Shown: in pieces, positions 34,901 to 46,157 of the stretch | Position numbering within the stretch: the stretch's first letter is position 1 | Layout: each line of letters starts with the position of its first letter | Assembly: GCA_963971405.1 (NCBI GenBank) | Contig: OZ020487.1 | Span: forward strand, 33,651,371-33,715,370 | Source of the DNA: Psococerastis gibbosa | Lineage: Eukaryota > Arthropoda > Insecta > Psocodea > Psocidae | DNA: 64,000 bases | Direction: 5' to 3' | Program-made: the position numbers and the translations under genes | Notes under the pieces: model-generated | The model's input: the letters and a program-made list of their open reading frames with translations, nothing else | What the model was told of the DNA's origin: nothing | The model's database searches: none

Positions 34901-35975
34901 TTTTTTTTAAATTACCAATAGCATTAGGCTTCCGCCATCAGCTTTCTTGCAGCCCAATGCAACACATTATCTGGTGAACCTCTGCTACTGACAAGAGCCT
35001 GGCACGTCTTGAGATGATTTCCGTCCATCTCTTCCCGGGTGTCGCATAAAGGGCAGAAAGGCTCCGCTGCTACACCTATACGGTGGAGATGTTTCTGAAG
35101 GTAGTCATGACCCGTAGTTAACCTAAATTCCGCAACAGACAGGTATCTGGGTAGGTTCTTTGGCGGCCTGTCTTTCTTCTGCACTAGTTTTTCCCATGTT
35201 TTTCCAGCGGCGTCGGTCCTGTGAGCTGTCCCGCACTTAACCTGAAAGAATTCATTGGTATGCCTCTTACAGTCACTTAAGATCATGGGTTTGTCAGGTT
35301 GTTCCATACTAGCTCCGTCTCTGGCGAGTCTATCCGCTTCCTCATTTCCATGGACATCAGCATGTCCAGGGATTCATTGTAGTACTATGGTGCAGTCAGT
35401 GCGGATGAGATTCTCACGATTTTCCTGCATTGTAGAATATCAAAGTCCTCGTTGTGTTCATATCGCTAGCAATCGACGAGATGGCAGCCTGAGAGTCAAC
35501 GAAGACGACGACTTTTCTATTTTCCCATCGCAATTCTGTTATTTTCCTCAGAGCCAGCAGAATAGCATCTACTTCCCCATTGTAGTTCGTAGCTAACTTC
35601 CCGGCTGGTGCAGCTAGGACGAAAAATTTAGAGTACACGCCGGCTCCAGCATTGAATTTCGCCTGCGATGCCGAACCATCTGTGTAAATGTGAGCCCACT
35701 CATCTTCAGGGTACCAAGTTGCTATGGTTTCTAGTGCCGTTGCTTTAAGGTCCATTGTGGGGGTTTCCTCCTTGCTGACTATTCTTATTAGGTGCAGTCG
35801 AGCGGCAGCTATATCTGTTGCCTGCATATCGGCCAATTTCGGAAAGCTCTGCCTGTTTTCTAGGTTAAGGTTGGATATGGCATCCAACCCTACACTTCGA
35901 AATAATATCGACTTGGGTCTTCAGTCTGCCACTAGCCGGTTTATACTTTTCCCAAAAGTCAAGACTAATCCTCTT
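34901..35975 (-). mobile_element. Non-LTR retrotransposon 3' fragment with RNase H domain (degenerate)
   Basis: On the - strand the frame from 35887 contains HIYTDGSA, GAGVYS, NYNGEVDAILLAL and VVVFVDSQAA, the first acidic motifs of a retroelement RNase H. A frameshift near 35410 follows, then DCTIVLQ, a TGA at 35376-35374 where tryptophan is expected, and PGHADVHGNEEADRLA, the last RNase H motif. The downstream frame (35307-34924) ends with a cysteine/histidine cluster, CPLCDTREEMDGNHLKTCQA, typical of LINE C-termini. Another in-frame stop lies upstream near 35930. It is 5' truncated and inactive. Confidence 0.9.
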
Positions 35976-37427
35976 TAATCTTTCGTACATATTATATACA
36001 TATACATATAAGTGTAAAAATCAAATTTCACACATTAAATGTACATTATATGACCGCTACTAACACCGATTGGCCAGAGCTTCTCAGCATTCTAATTTAT
36101 TTTTCTAAAAACAGAACAAACATTAAAATTCTCAAGATGTATATCAAAATGTAGGGGAATATTTCTTCAAATGGATTTGAAACTAATGACAAGTCCCTCA
36201 AAAACAGTATTTCAATTTGGAGTATGAATTTACATTCTGGACTGTAGAACAAAATAAATAATGACGCAGCCAGGTTCCAAAGACAGAGTTCTGTGGTGGG
36301 CAGGGTACACAAGCTGCGGTACATCCATTCAGATGGTAATGCAACGGACGCGGGCTGACACGGCGGGAGGTCGTAAAGGCTTCCGGGCTACGGAATCACG
36401 CCACCAATCTTTCCGGATCTCACTTCTCAAGAATACAACAGTACTTATAACAGAATTATTTCCCAAAAACAGCCAAGAATTTACTTCATTTCCAGGTTCG
36501 AAAGGCTTGAGATAAAATCGCATGCCGACCAGTGATTTTAACGCCGATCAAGCACATACATAACTGACAAGGTGGGGAATTAACTTATTACTGCGGTTAA
36601 CAACATACCTAAACAAAAGTGCTATTTTAACAATCAAACACGTACATAACTGACAAGGTGAGGAATTAACTTATTACCGCGGTTAACAACATACCTAAAC
36701 AAAAGTGCTATTTTAAAGTAGCTTTGATTACATTTTTAACCGGAATACGTTAAGCTGGTACCTCGTGCTCGGGTAGCTGGAATATTATAACTCTTAAAAA
36801 CAATGTACCGATATTATGTGTAAAATAGTTTGTTGTAAATCAAACAGGTAAATAGTTTTTTTTTTTAAATAAAATTTGTACTTTCTAAGCATTTTAAGAC
36901 CATTTTCATATGTTGCGGCTGTGAAACTACAAATTAACTAATTTCGTCAAAATAAGTCGGCTGTCCTTAATTTACAAAATCTCTACCTCAATTGCTTATT
37001 ACCCTTGGCCTCTTGTTTTTCTGGGTACACATCGCAAGGTAATGAAATCTACTACCTCTCAACAGTATACATAGTGACCTTTACCAAGAGTAAACAAAGC
37101 ATTTAAAACTTTTCAATTCCGTGGTGGCGCAGGGGTACCTAACAAGTTGCCCTACAGCACCCGATGTAGCAAACAGTAGTTTTGAAAACTGAAACTATGT
37201 TGGTGGTTGGTTTGCACCCAAACCTCACTCAAGGCATACCTAGCTTGTAACCCAGACTACAATATTACGTTTACATACTGTAATATCTACGCTTATTAAG
37301 GTAAGGCTCATGAACATATTGTATGCAATAAGGAACTTTAGCACTTGACACACCCACAGATAGAATAAGGAAACAAAAGGATTTTGGTGTTAACACGATC
37401 GATGCACAAATAGGTCAATGACAAACC
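35976..37427. other. No gene recognised; tandem duplication listed separately
   Basis: At about 36830-36990 a segment resembles the right half of the 45182 element ('gcggctgtgaaactac', 'aattaactaatttcgtc'). The open frames at 36097-36523 have no recognised domain. Confidence 0.35.
36553..36718 (+). repeat. Two-unit 86-bp tandem duplication
   Basis: CATAACTGAC starts at 36559 and again at 36645. Both units continue 'aaggtg.ggaattaactta' and 'caaaagtgctatttt' with only a few differences. Confidence 0.85.
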
Positions 37428-37532
37428 GAAAATTAGAGGATGTCGAAAAGCTGGGCTTGGCGGGATTCAAACACCCGATTTACGGATTCACGTCTAACCG
37501 GGGCGTCTTCTTAACCGCTGGACCACAATGAC
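37428..37532 (-). mobile_element. tRNA-type SINE D, copy 1
   Basis: The - strand has 'tggtccagcggttaagaaga', 'cgccccggttag', a B-box-like 'gggtgtttgaatcccg', 'ccaagcccagcttttc' and the family tail 'cctctaattttcgg'. A small insertion disrupts the T-arm. Confidence 0.8.
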
Positions 37533-38700
37533 AAAGACTATTGTAATGTAAAAACTACTCAGCAGGGGGCTCAGAAGTCTTAAGTGCATATGCAAAAACG
37601 TACCTACCTCAAAGTAAAAAAAAACTGGACTATTACCACCGTAACGTAACGAAAAATTGACGGTAATTGGATCGTTTTCCATGTCACCCTTTCACTAATT
37701 CTGCAGTCTGTAAAGGTTTTCCAACTTTCTACCAAATTAAAAAGCTACTCTGTACCTACAGTATAATAATCGTTGTTACATGAAAACATAGAATATTGAG
37801 ACGCTTTCGACATGTTCTGCAAAACTTCATGACTCACAGCTCCGCAAGTTCCCTTTGTGGCAAATATTACTCAATCCCCTATTCGTAGAAAAGCAATCTA
37901 TCCGAGTAAAATTCGTCATTACGGCACAAATCTTTGAAAGGTGGAGTTAAACTGATTAGACAACAAATTAGAAGAAACATTCTTCACAACTTATCTCCTC
38001 GCAATTAGTACGGAAGACAAGAAGAAAAGAGGGGGAACGGGCAATCTCGCGCCGGAATCAAAGGTCGCGGTGCGAATTTTAATGACTTTAAGCAATTAAA
38101 TCCATCGTCTCACTTTTTATTAAATCAAAAGGGCTCAGGCTAGATCTACGTTATTCAATCAATATGCGCTAGAGGTCGGGCTGAGAGAGCTAACCTTTTC
38201 AAAAGGGTTCTATTTACTGTGAAAAGTTCGAGGTTGGTTTTCTTATGAGTTTCGTTTGCTTACTTGTCTCATCAGCGATGGAATTCTGAAATTTTGAAAT
38301 GTCTCTTTGCTGAGTTTGCTAGGTCATGAAAGCTAATCAATTAGCGGCAGTTAATATAATATAATTAACTTAGTTAATTGTCTGAGTTAGCTTTAAACAA
38401 AGATAAAAGGCTAAATTAAGGACTGGAACGTTAATTGCTCCCTGTTATGGTATACGAGGAAGTAGGCGACAGAAGTCAAAGGCTATTACATCAAGCAGCG
38501 ACGTCAAGAAAGGCCAAAAGTACAAGTAGTTTGTAGTTAATTTAATATTGTAGAATGTTTTCAAATGGGAAGATTTCATTGTTAAATCTCAATGACCAAA
38601 TAAGTTAACAGAGATTTCGGTACCTACTAGAGTACTATTATATTTTTCCACGTATTTGCGATCTCAAATATTGTGCGCAGTAGTCAAAGTAGTTCTCCAG
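37533..38700. other. No gene recognised
   Basis: AT-rich sequence. The 5' limit of the BEL fragment is not visible, so earlier parts could be decayed element sequence. Confidence 0.35.
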
Positions 38701-39330
38701 CCATAGCTGACGAAGAAATTGTTATGCGCTAAACAGATTCAGTTTCGTTTCATAAGCCCTGCAAGTCCGCACAAGAACGGAATCACTGAACGGCAGGTGG
38801 GCTTATTTAAGGCCCATTTGTATCGGGTTATGGGCAATCTATCCATACAATTTACTTATACAGAATTTCAAACCCTGGCCACTCGCATCGAAGCGATGCT
38901 GAATAGTAGGGCCTTGGTACCTATATCGGTTGACCCTAATCAAGAGATTTTGACCCCGAGTCATTTTCTGCTCGGGTCTCCTTTGCTGTCACCCCCTGTA
39001 GGGGATTTGACTGACAGCAAAGTTTACCCGCTGAAGAGGTGGAAAGTCTGCCAGAATACTATGCAGCATTATTGAAAATTGTGGCGACGTGACTACATCC
39101 AAACGTTGATTTCTCGGCAGAAGTGGGAAACTCTCATTCCCAACATCACCAAAGGAATGGTGGTGTATTTAAAGGGTGAAAATACCCCCCCACTGGAATA
39201 TCCACTTGCCATAGTGGAGGAGTTATTTCGCCAACGCGATGGCACGGTTAGGGTAGTCCGGATCCGGTTGAAGAGCGGATCACTTATTCGTCCCGTCAAT
39301 AAATTGATTCCTCTCCCGTTTAATGTTTAG
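38701..39330 (+). mobile_element. BEL/Pao LTR-retrotransposon fragment: integrase C-terminus and DUF5641-like domain
   Basis: The frame at 38719-39075 carries FISPASPHKNGITERQVG, where BEL/Pao integrases have P-x-x-APH-x-GG-x-WE, then NSRALVPIS and LTPSHFLLG, typical of the end of the catalytic core. The following stretch WRRDYIQTLISRQKW and RVVRIRLKSGSLIRPVNKL (39079-39330) is the domain that ends BEL/Pao polyproteins. An in-frame TGA at 39073-39075 sits where the family has tryptophan. Reverse transcriptase, protease and gag are absent. This is a relic. Confidence 0.9.
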
Positions 39331-39790
39331 TTTTATTTGTTTCTTAGGAACTAGATTTAAGTCTTTAGTTTTAGAGCCTCCTGTTATAGGTTAGATATAT
39401 CTTATTTTACGTATTGGTGTAAGCATTCGTGTTTCGCACTTTTTGCCAGTCATTTGCCTGGTCTACTGTTTTCTGCATTGTCTTGTTTCTGACAATGGCG
39501 GATCTGATATGCTTATTTTTTTGTTTTTTTTTTTAATTTTTTGTTGCAATGTACTTGCAAGGCGGCGGGAAGGTAATGGTTTCACCCTAATCCGCCCCTG
39601 CCTGGGCTGGGGTATTCAATAGGTTTCTCACCCAACCCCAGTCCTCAGGCTCCTCAGTGACCCTCAAATACGCGGCGGTGAGACATCATTTTGTTGGATA
39701 ATAGTGCCCTTATACAATACACACATACACATTACACCTTACACACTGTCAACTGTTGAGAAGCCGCGGACCAAAGGTAGGTTCATCTAA
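39331..39790 (+). other. Possible 3' untranslated/LTR region of the BEL fragment
   Basis: A purine-rich GGCGGCGGGAAGG at about 39561-39573, following a T-rich stretch, could be a polypurine tract. The next 200 bp include a CTGGGGT/ACCCCAG hairpin and a C/A-rich block. LTR ends (TG...CA) could not be set, and no second LTR exists in the window. Confidence 0.3.
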
Positions 39791-40184
39791 ATTATATTAA
39801 AATATACAGTCCACTCATAAACCAATCGAAGGCGTGTGGTACCGCCACATAGTCTATTAGGGCTCTGGAGGGGGCACAACATTTTCAGAAGACAATAAGA
39901 AGACTCTAAAGTTTCCTGTAAGAAAGCAGAGATTGGCGTACTTCTTGAAGTAGTTTGTAGTTGGTAAATTTGTTATGTTTGCAGTGTACATAGAAACGTA
40001 GTCTCTCCTTAGGTTAAGTTTCACGAGGCTTATAACTTATAAGAAGAAAACACTTCGACCAATATAAACAAAGTATGACAAGTTTATCTTATGTTTGACC
40101 CGCTCCCACACCCTCTTGCCACAAAAATTCCACGAATCCAAATTTGTGTTAGTAATTGATAGAAAATATAATATGTAGACTCGT
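39791..40184. other. No gene recognised
   Basis: No repeat or coding signature is seen. Confidence 0.4.
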
Positions 40185-40440
40185 ATCTGTACTTGGTTAG
40201 GTATGTGGGCGGTTCTAAAAAAAAGTGAACATTTTGTAACAGGTAGTCTTGGTATGCTCGTCTCACCTTGTCCATTGTCACTTGTAGCCGGTGTAGATTG
40301 ACATTGAGGACGTATGCCAGTTTCCCAGAAACCCATAATTCATTCGGAAACAATATAAATAATGTCCGAAATCCATGGGGTCGTTGGCATTGGACAAGGG
40401 ACCAATGAGCCACTGTAAGTAGATCTAGGATCATAACATT
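40185..40440 (+). repeat. Interspersed repeat F, copy 6
   Basis: A nearly full copy: 'atctgtacttggttag', 'gaacattttgtaacaggtag', 'cttgtagccggtgtag', 'aatgtccgaaatccatgg' and 'gtcgttggcattggacaa'. Overlapping - strand frames of 99 and 116 codons run through it but do not look like a known protein. Confidence 0.8.
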
Positions 40441-41072
40441 ATTATTTTACATTCATTGAAAGAAAAAAACCATCTCTATTTTCATATTTAGAGCCAAATC
40501 TTACAATTAACCCAAGTACCTAGCATATTACCATTGCAATTTCAGCTGCCAAATTACAAAATTCTGCTTTCCTACAATGCCCTGGCGCACGAGAAGGTAA
40601 GATTTTGGTAACAAGAAAGCTGCACATTGTATATTCTATTTATAAGAAAATTGCTTCTTCACCTTTGCTCGCAAACGGCAATACCCCACAAAGGGACTCT
40701 ATTAAATTTTGATAACGTAACCTACATAGTCTGCTGGCTCCGCGCTTTGAGAAATTCGTAATCCATGGACTGCGGACAGCCAGGTGGTGTCACGGACAAA
40801 TCAGCACCCGTCTCGCAAGACTAATGGCCCAGCCCGGAGTGAATGAATATGCTGTCAGCATAGCTTACAAAAAACCTGTGCTAGAGGAACTTCCGGTTGC
40901 GCTGCGTTGCCGCGCTTTTCCTCATTTTCCATTCTCTCTTGCTTTAATTTCCCATAATTTTTCATTGAAAAATGAATTAAAAAATATTAAATTTTTGTAT
41001 TTCTTTATAATACTAAGACAAGTGGATGGTAGCTTTGAGTCTCCTTCTTTTTTAAATGCCTGTTCTATTAAC
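40441..41072. other. No gene recognised
   Basis: An 85-codon frame at 40824 has no recognised domain. Confidence 0.35.
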
Positions 41073-41178
41073 AGAAATTAGAGGATATGGAAAAACTGGG
41101 CTTGACCGGATTCTAACCCACGATCTATACCTAACCGGGGCGTCGTCTTAACCACTGGACCACAAGCCCGGTTAAGAC
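41073..41178 (-). mobile_element. tRNA-type SINE D, copy 2, left arm of a palindrome
   Basis: On the - strand the tRNA-like part (41169-41098, 72 nt) starts GGGCTTG and ends CAAGCCC, forming a 7-bp acceptor stem. It has a D-arm (GTCCAGTGGTTAAGAC) and a T-arm region with substitutions (GGGTTAGAATCC). A T-run and the tail ATCCTCTAATTTC follow. It is unlikely to be a working tRNA. Confidence 0.85.
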
Positions 41179-41254
41179 GACGCCCCGGTTAGGCGTAGAT
41201 CGTGGGTTCGAATCCCGCCAAGCCCAGTTTTTCTATGTATCCTCTAATTTTGGT
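41170..41254 (+). mobile_element. tRNA-type SINE D, copy 3, right arm of a palindrome
   Basis: It begins inside the D-arm (GTTAAGACGACGCC), so its 5' acceptor strand is missing. It keeps an intact anticodon-type stem ACGCC/GGCGT, a B-box GGGTTCGAATCCC, CAAGCCC, a T5 terminator-like run and the tail TATCCTCTAATTTT. It mirrors copy 2 over about 62 bp with roughly five mismatches. Confidence 0.85.
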
Positions 41255-42139
41255 TATTATACGTATTATTGAGTTGTGTTGATTGAAGAATTTTAGGAAA
41301 CCGTAGCATACGGATCTGTTACATCTGTTCACGATGGGTCATTGACCTACATAGTCCTGTAAATCCACTGCGCCTGGAACTTTGCGATTATGCAACTATG
41401 CACAATGTCAGACTCATCGGAGTTTACGATGCTATTAAATGCGAACCTTTTTGGTGTTGAACGGTTAATTGATATAAGTACTCATGCCATGTTGGCTGGT
41501 AGAGCCGAGAAGGGCAACGTCACTATTATAGATACCACTAGTGCACTCGTCAATTTAAAAATCCTCTGGTCAATGAGAAAGTCCACTACGACCGCTCACG
41601 ATAAATAAATTTGGCAACACGGGTCGCCGTTAGTCATTAAATAATATTACCTTAGTGAACAACATGGAGGCCACGAACCGCGGCCCTCTAACTCGCACAA
41701 TTGACAATGCATTTATCGGATCACTGAATGGGTCAGCAGAGTCGACAAGAGGGGAGGGAGAGGGGGGTAACCACATTAGGAGCTTTTGGAAGGGGGATGA
41801 ACTCAGCAAACCATGCGAGCTCTCGAATAATATTACCTATAAAGCACGTTTTTTTTTATATTCAGACCTAATGGGATCTATGTCATTAGTTACAAAATTA
41901 CTTTCGCTCATTTTCAAATACTAATACGCCTATCGTATCCGTTTAGGTACGTAGGCTACTACAATACAATAAATTAATTTTATGTGCATATTATTGCATT
42001 AGACTATTTTATTATTTATAGTTAGTTTTTAGAACGGTAGTAGAGCCACAATATTAAGTTATTATATTCCAAACAACACATTTCACAATATAATATAGCT
42101 CCATAAATATAACGAGAAAAACAACAACAAAAACTGAAA
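41255..42139. other. No gene recognised
   Basis: Frames at 41390-41608 and 41655-41924 show no known motif. Confidence 0.35.
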
Positions 42140-42300
42140 GGTAACAACCTTCGAGTCCCACACTTACTACATTTTATCGCCATGCTTTGGAGGGCATGTA
42201 AAGCAGGCGGTCTCGGGCCTTCCTAGTTGAGTGTAAGGGAGAGCTTTACAGGCTTAGTAATATTGAACAAAAAGTCAATATTTATTTTAAACATACAAAT
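42140..42300 (+). mobile_element. tRNA-type SINE C, copy
   Basis: 'ccttcgagtcccaca' is a degraded B-box, followed by 'gccatgctttggagggcatg', 'gggccttcctagttgagtg' and an AATATTTATTTT tail. Confidence 0.7.
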
Positions 42301-42844
42301 TAAACGTAATCCTGCACTATTCTCGAATCCCACATTCCTAAACCAACAGCGGGTGCCCCGTATGTATTGTACGTGTTATAGATAGTATATTGCATGTATT
42401 GCTTCCATGCCATGTGAGGCTATAATAATTCGAGCTCTAGCTGGTGTACGCCAGTATAGTAGACTCCAATTCCATAATTCGGCTTTCCAATAAAAAAGAA
42501 GTAGTGAATTTCATTAAATTGGGGTTTATTAAAAAACTGCTATATGGGAGACTTTACTTTCTTAAATAAAGTAGCCCGAGTATGAAATATGGCTATTACG
42601 AAAAATCTCCAAAGGCGGTTACCCCCCCCCCCTCCCCCGTTCGCAAATCTTAGCAAATCTTACTGGCAGTTTATTTCCAGTGACTTCTTGTGTTTTGGGA
42701 TATGGTAAACCGGGAAAATTGACAAATTTATGCGTCCGATTCAACTGTAGGGCATGAGTTGGTCGAAGGGACACTATCTAAGCATAATTCAATGTGGTTG
42801 TGATTACCTGTTTGGAAAAACCAATGAACGAAATTTTGCTGATG
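42301..42844. other. No gene recognised; C-rich tract
   Basis: A C/T run lies at about 42620-42637. Nothing else is identified. Confidence 0.4.
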
Positions 42845-43030
42845 ACGTCATTGGCTATAAATAAATAAATATAAAATGACTTTTTGTTCTATTACTAAGC
42901 CTATCTAGCGGCGTTAGGGCTATAAAACCCTCTCTAACACTCAACTAGGAAGGCCCGGGACCGCCTGCTTTACATGCCCTCTGAACCATGGCCAGAAATT
43001 GTAGCAAGTATTATCATGGGTAAGAGTGAA
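42845..43030 (-). mobile_element. tRNA-type SINE C, copy in opposite orientation
   Basis: The - strand reads 'ggccatggttcagagggcat', 'gcaggcggtcccgggccttc', 'agttgagtgttagaga' and a tail of TATTTATTTATTTATAGC type. With the copy at 42140 it makes an inverted pair about 700 bp apart. Confidence 0.75.
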
Positions 43031-43490
43031 CCGAAAGGCCAAAAATTCGCCTAATGGAAAAAAATGACAATTTTCATTCTTTCTTTCAGTAAGCATAATC
43101 TCTATATATGCCGAAACTCTAACAAAGGATTCATACAACGAATTCCAAACTCTCATAAAACTGCCTTTTACGTATCCAATTTGTAATTTCACAAAACTAT
43201 TCGCTTCATTCCTTGAGTTTATGCTACCATGTGCAAAGCAATTATCAATTTTATAACAATACATATCCATTTTGCCCCAAAAAATTATTTTAGTTTCACA
43301 AAAATTATATTATTATTTTTTAATGATATTACAGTAGAATGGTCATTATCTTTATGGGACTTACATATTATAAGGCCTCCGGTATTCTTCTTCTTTCTAC
43401 AGAGCTGGGATCTCTTCTATGAGTAACAGATCACTTTTCTTACCTGAAAAAGATAGATCATCAATTGTATGCACTATGCAGTATAATAAA
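43031..43490. other. No gene recognised
   Basis: No supported coding exon or repeat before the start of repeat A copy 2. Confidence 0.4.
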
Positions 43491-44166
43491 AAGAACCAGT
43501 CCGAGTTTACTCGAACATGCTTTCCAATTTATGAATTAGTAGGGAGAGAAAATGATTAATTTCATGGTAAATAATTTTCCTATGGTTAAATTTCGGATAT
43601 CACGGGGGGGGGGGGGTCCGTTCACCAGACGTAAATTCTAGATAGGACAGACCAACACATTACCACACAGCAATAATGGCAGGACACGCAATGCATGTCA
43701 GCGTGAATTTGCTTTCATTTTTTCAAAAATTTTTTTTGCAGAAAACCAAATATTTTTTTGAGAAAGCAAACTCTCCGGTTTCGTTACTCAATTTAACACC
43801 TAAAACATGCCTGAAGGTAGAAATCATCGATAGAAAGGTTTTGCAGAGAAATTATTTTTTAGTCATTTTTCATTAAAATTAAGTTATTTTTATTTTTTTA
43901 CCCCCACTAACTATCAAGGGGCAAGCGACCCCCCGCATTTTATCAACATTAATAACGACTAGAATATATGTGAATTTAAAAGAAATCGTTGGAGCCGTTT
44001 TTAAGAAATAATTTTTTTAGACGTTTTTTTTTGAGTTTTTTGAAAATAAAACCCCCCAAATTGAGTTTGGCCAAAATAAAAAAAATGTTTCCGAGGTATG
44101 ATTTTTGTGAACCTACATGTCCAATTTCACAGAAATCCACCGAGTAGTTTGCCCGGAAATCGATGA

Positions 44167-44197
<31 letters not shown>

Positions 44198-44354
44198 TAC
44201 ATACAGACAGACAGAGCGACAGACAGACATTTCGTAAAAACCACTTTTTTTGGGTTCATGGGACCTCAAAACGTGTAAACCCGTTGAAATCTCGGAATCG
44301 AAAATTTCGACCAACACAAAGCTTTCCTTATACTATACGTATATATTGGAAAGC
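43491..44354 (+). repeat. Interspersed repeat A, copy 2 (complete)
   Basis: It begins 'aagaaccagtccgagtttac', then GCTTTCCAATTTAT, and ends ATATTGGAAAGC at 44343-44354. The features in order are a G run (43604-43616), 'accaacacattaccacacag', 'gcaagcgaccccccgc', a (GACA)n microsatellite (44168-44226) and 'aaaacgtgtaaacccgttg'. On the - strand an open frame (44317-43976) contains VCLSVCLSVC from the microsatellite and FIDFRANYSVDF, which recurs in other copies. Confidence 0.9.
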
Positions 44355-45177
44355 AAAAATACCTTTCTACTTTGGCTGAATAGGCGTAGGTGGATTTCAT
44401 TCCAAGCACAGACCCCGCATTGTGGAATGGTGATTTCTCCTTCACTTATAAATAAAAAATAATGTAATTTAGCGTACCGATACCGCTTTCCTCCTTTTCA
44501 AACACATTATTTACACTTAGACCTAAATCTTGACAGCGTTAGTAGTCTTTAGAGGCAGGGTCCTCATAGCCATCGAAGAATTTAGGCGGAGCCTATTGTC
44601 AGGAGAAGAGGAAAATTGATGAATACATGCATACAGTATATATTAAGAGATCCAGATAATTTTATTCCCGCAAATCCTTTAGTAACCCCTGTTCATATTC
44701 AGTCAGAATAATTCTTCCTATTTGCATACGCAATTTTACGTGTCTTTTTATTTTTATTGACCTATCGGATGCATCCCTGGTATCTCCCACTTTTACCAGC
44801 ATAGGTAAATGAGTACCCCTTTTAATATGTTATAACCTTACACCGATACTGGCTGGTGTTTCACGGTGGGGGGGGGGAAGGGCCGTAGAGCACCGGACTG
44901 TAGCCATGGGGTGGCTTCTGTGGCAGACGTATAACCGCCCCCTGTTGTCATGAGCGTCTCGAATCTACCCCTCCCTATTTTGCCCCCCGCAGGCCACTCT
45001 TGTCTCCTTTGTCCCATTACGATTCCAATATCAAATTGCTTTCTAAGCAACTTTGAATGTTGAGACCCTGCCATGTGTCTTACGCCAGGTGCTGGGAACC
45101 GTGATCTTAATGGGTTCCAAATTTATACGTATGATACATGTTGCTTTAAAAGTAATGAAAATGGTATCGTTTGCTTG
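44355..45177. other. No gene recognised; G-rich tract
   Basis: A G run lies at about 44866-44876. A 78-codon - strand frame (45074-44838) has no domain that I recognise. Confidence 0.35.
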
Positions 45178-45181
45178 TTAA

Positions 45182-45570
45182 GGCTGAGTGTTCAAAATGT
45201 TTTGTAAACAAGAAATTTTGTTGATTTTTTGACGAAAATAATTTATTGCTCATTCCACAGATACAAAGATAACAAAGTGAACAGATAAAAAACTCATAAA
45301 AAATCCAAGTTATCGCAGGAAGTTTATATTTTCCGAACTGAAATATTATTACCTTAAAAAAATTTGATAAATAGCCTTAAACCCATTTTGTAGCACAGTT
45401 GTAAATCTGTAAGGGAAATAGATAGCTTTCACAGAAAGCTCGTATTTTTTAAGAATTTTTCATCTGTTCCCTTTTACGTATATCTTTGTGGCTGTGGAAC
45501 GAGCAATTAATTAATTTCGTCCAAAAAGTACGATAATTTCTTGTTTACAAAACATTTTGAACACTCGGCC
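45182..45570. mobile_element. MITE with long inverted repeats flanked by TTAA
   Basis: TTAA lies at 45178-45181 and 45571-45574. The ends GGCTGAGTGTTCAAAATG and, inverted, GGCCGAGTGTTCAAAATG continue as imperfect inverted arms for about 150 bp. The flank could equally be read as a TTA or TAA duplication, so piggyBac-like and PIF-like origins cannot be separated. Diverged half-copies occur near 17640 and 36830. Confidence 0.75.
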
Positions 45571-45574
45571 TTAA

Positions 45575-46157
45575 ACATAGTTTCGATTCTATTGTTTGAG
45601 AATATTGACAGTTTATTAAAAGAGGAAAGGTCGACAGTACTTAAATGAAGTATTACACTTCAGATGGCTATAGTTGGTGGCAACTGTGTTAATTTGTCCC
45701 CTATGGATTTCTAGAGTTCAGCATGAGAACACATATTCTGTCCCCTATCTGCGAGCCTACTATGCCGTTTGGTATTTGCTTATTCTTGGGGGTTAAAAAT
45801 GTAAACAAAACAATTCTGAGTCACACTTGCCATTATCAAAAATCATCATCTTATTACATATTATTTCTCGTATTTTCCATGAAAATCAACATCAACTGAC
45901 GGTTTATCACCGTAGGGGCCAATAACAATGAAATAAAGTGCACCGTAAGGTAAGACAACACCCTCTCCAGTTTTAATTTTATCAGAGGAGTAATTAAAGA
46001 ATTAGATTGCGGAGGGTTCTAGACTAATTACGTCATAAACGTAGAATAACGAGCTAGAGGTAGAAAGACTGCGTTTGAAGTGAACGGCGATGAGGCGAAT
46101 CGATAATGAGGCTGCTGCTCGTGTGTCTGCTTGCCTGCAGTTTCATTTTTCAATTTT
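45575..46157 (+). other. E-related repeat within unassigned sequence
   Basis: At 45748-45865 the sequence 'gcgagcctacta', 'gggttaaaaatgtaaac' parallels 29955-30094. The rest shows nothing recognisable. Confidence 0.35.

Noticed and set aside
40037-40434. Two overlapping - strand frames of about 100 codons
   Set aside because: They run through repeat F and are not preserved in the other F copies.
41098-41169. Functional tRNA gene
   Set aside because: The cloverleaf has mismatches in the T- and anticodon arms, the base before the anticodon would be C, and the unit recurs with a SINE tail.
43976-44317. Cysteine-rich frame (VCLSVCLSVC) that could look like a secreted peptide
   Set aside because: The cysteines come from translating the GACA microsatellite in repeat A; copies lose and shift the frame with repeat number.
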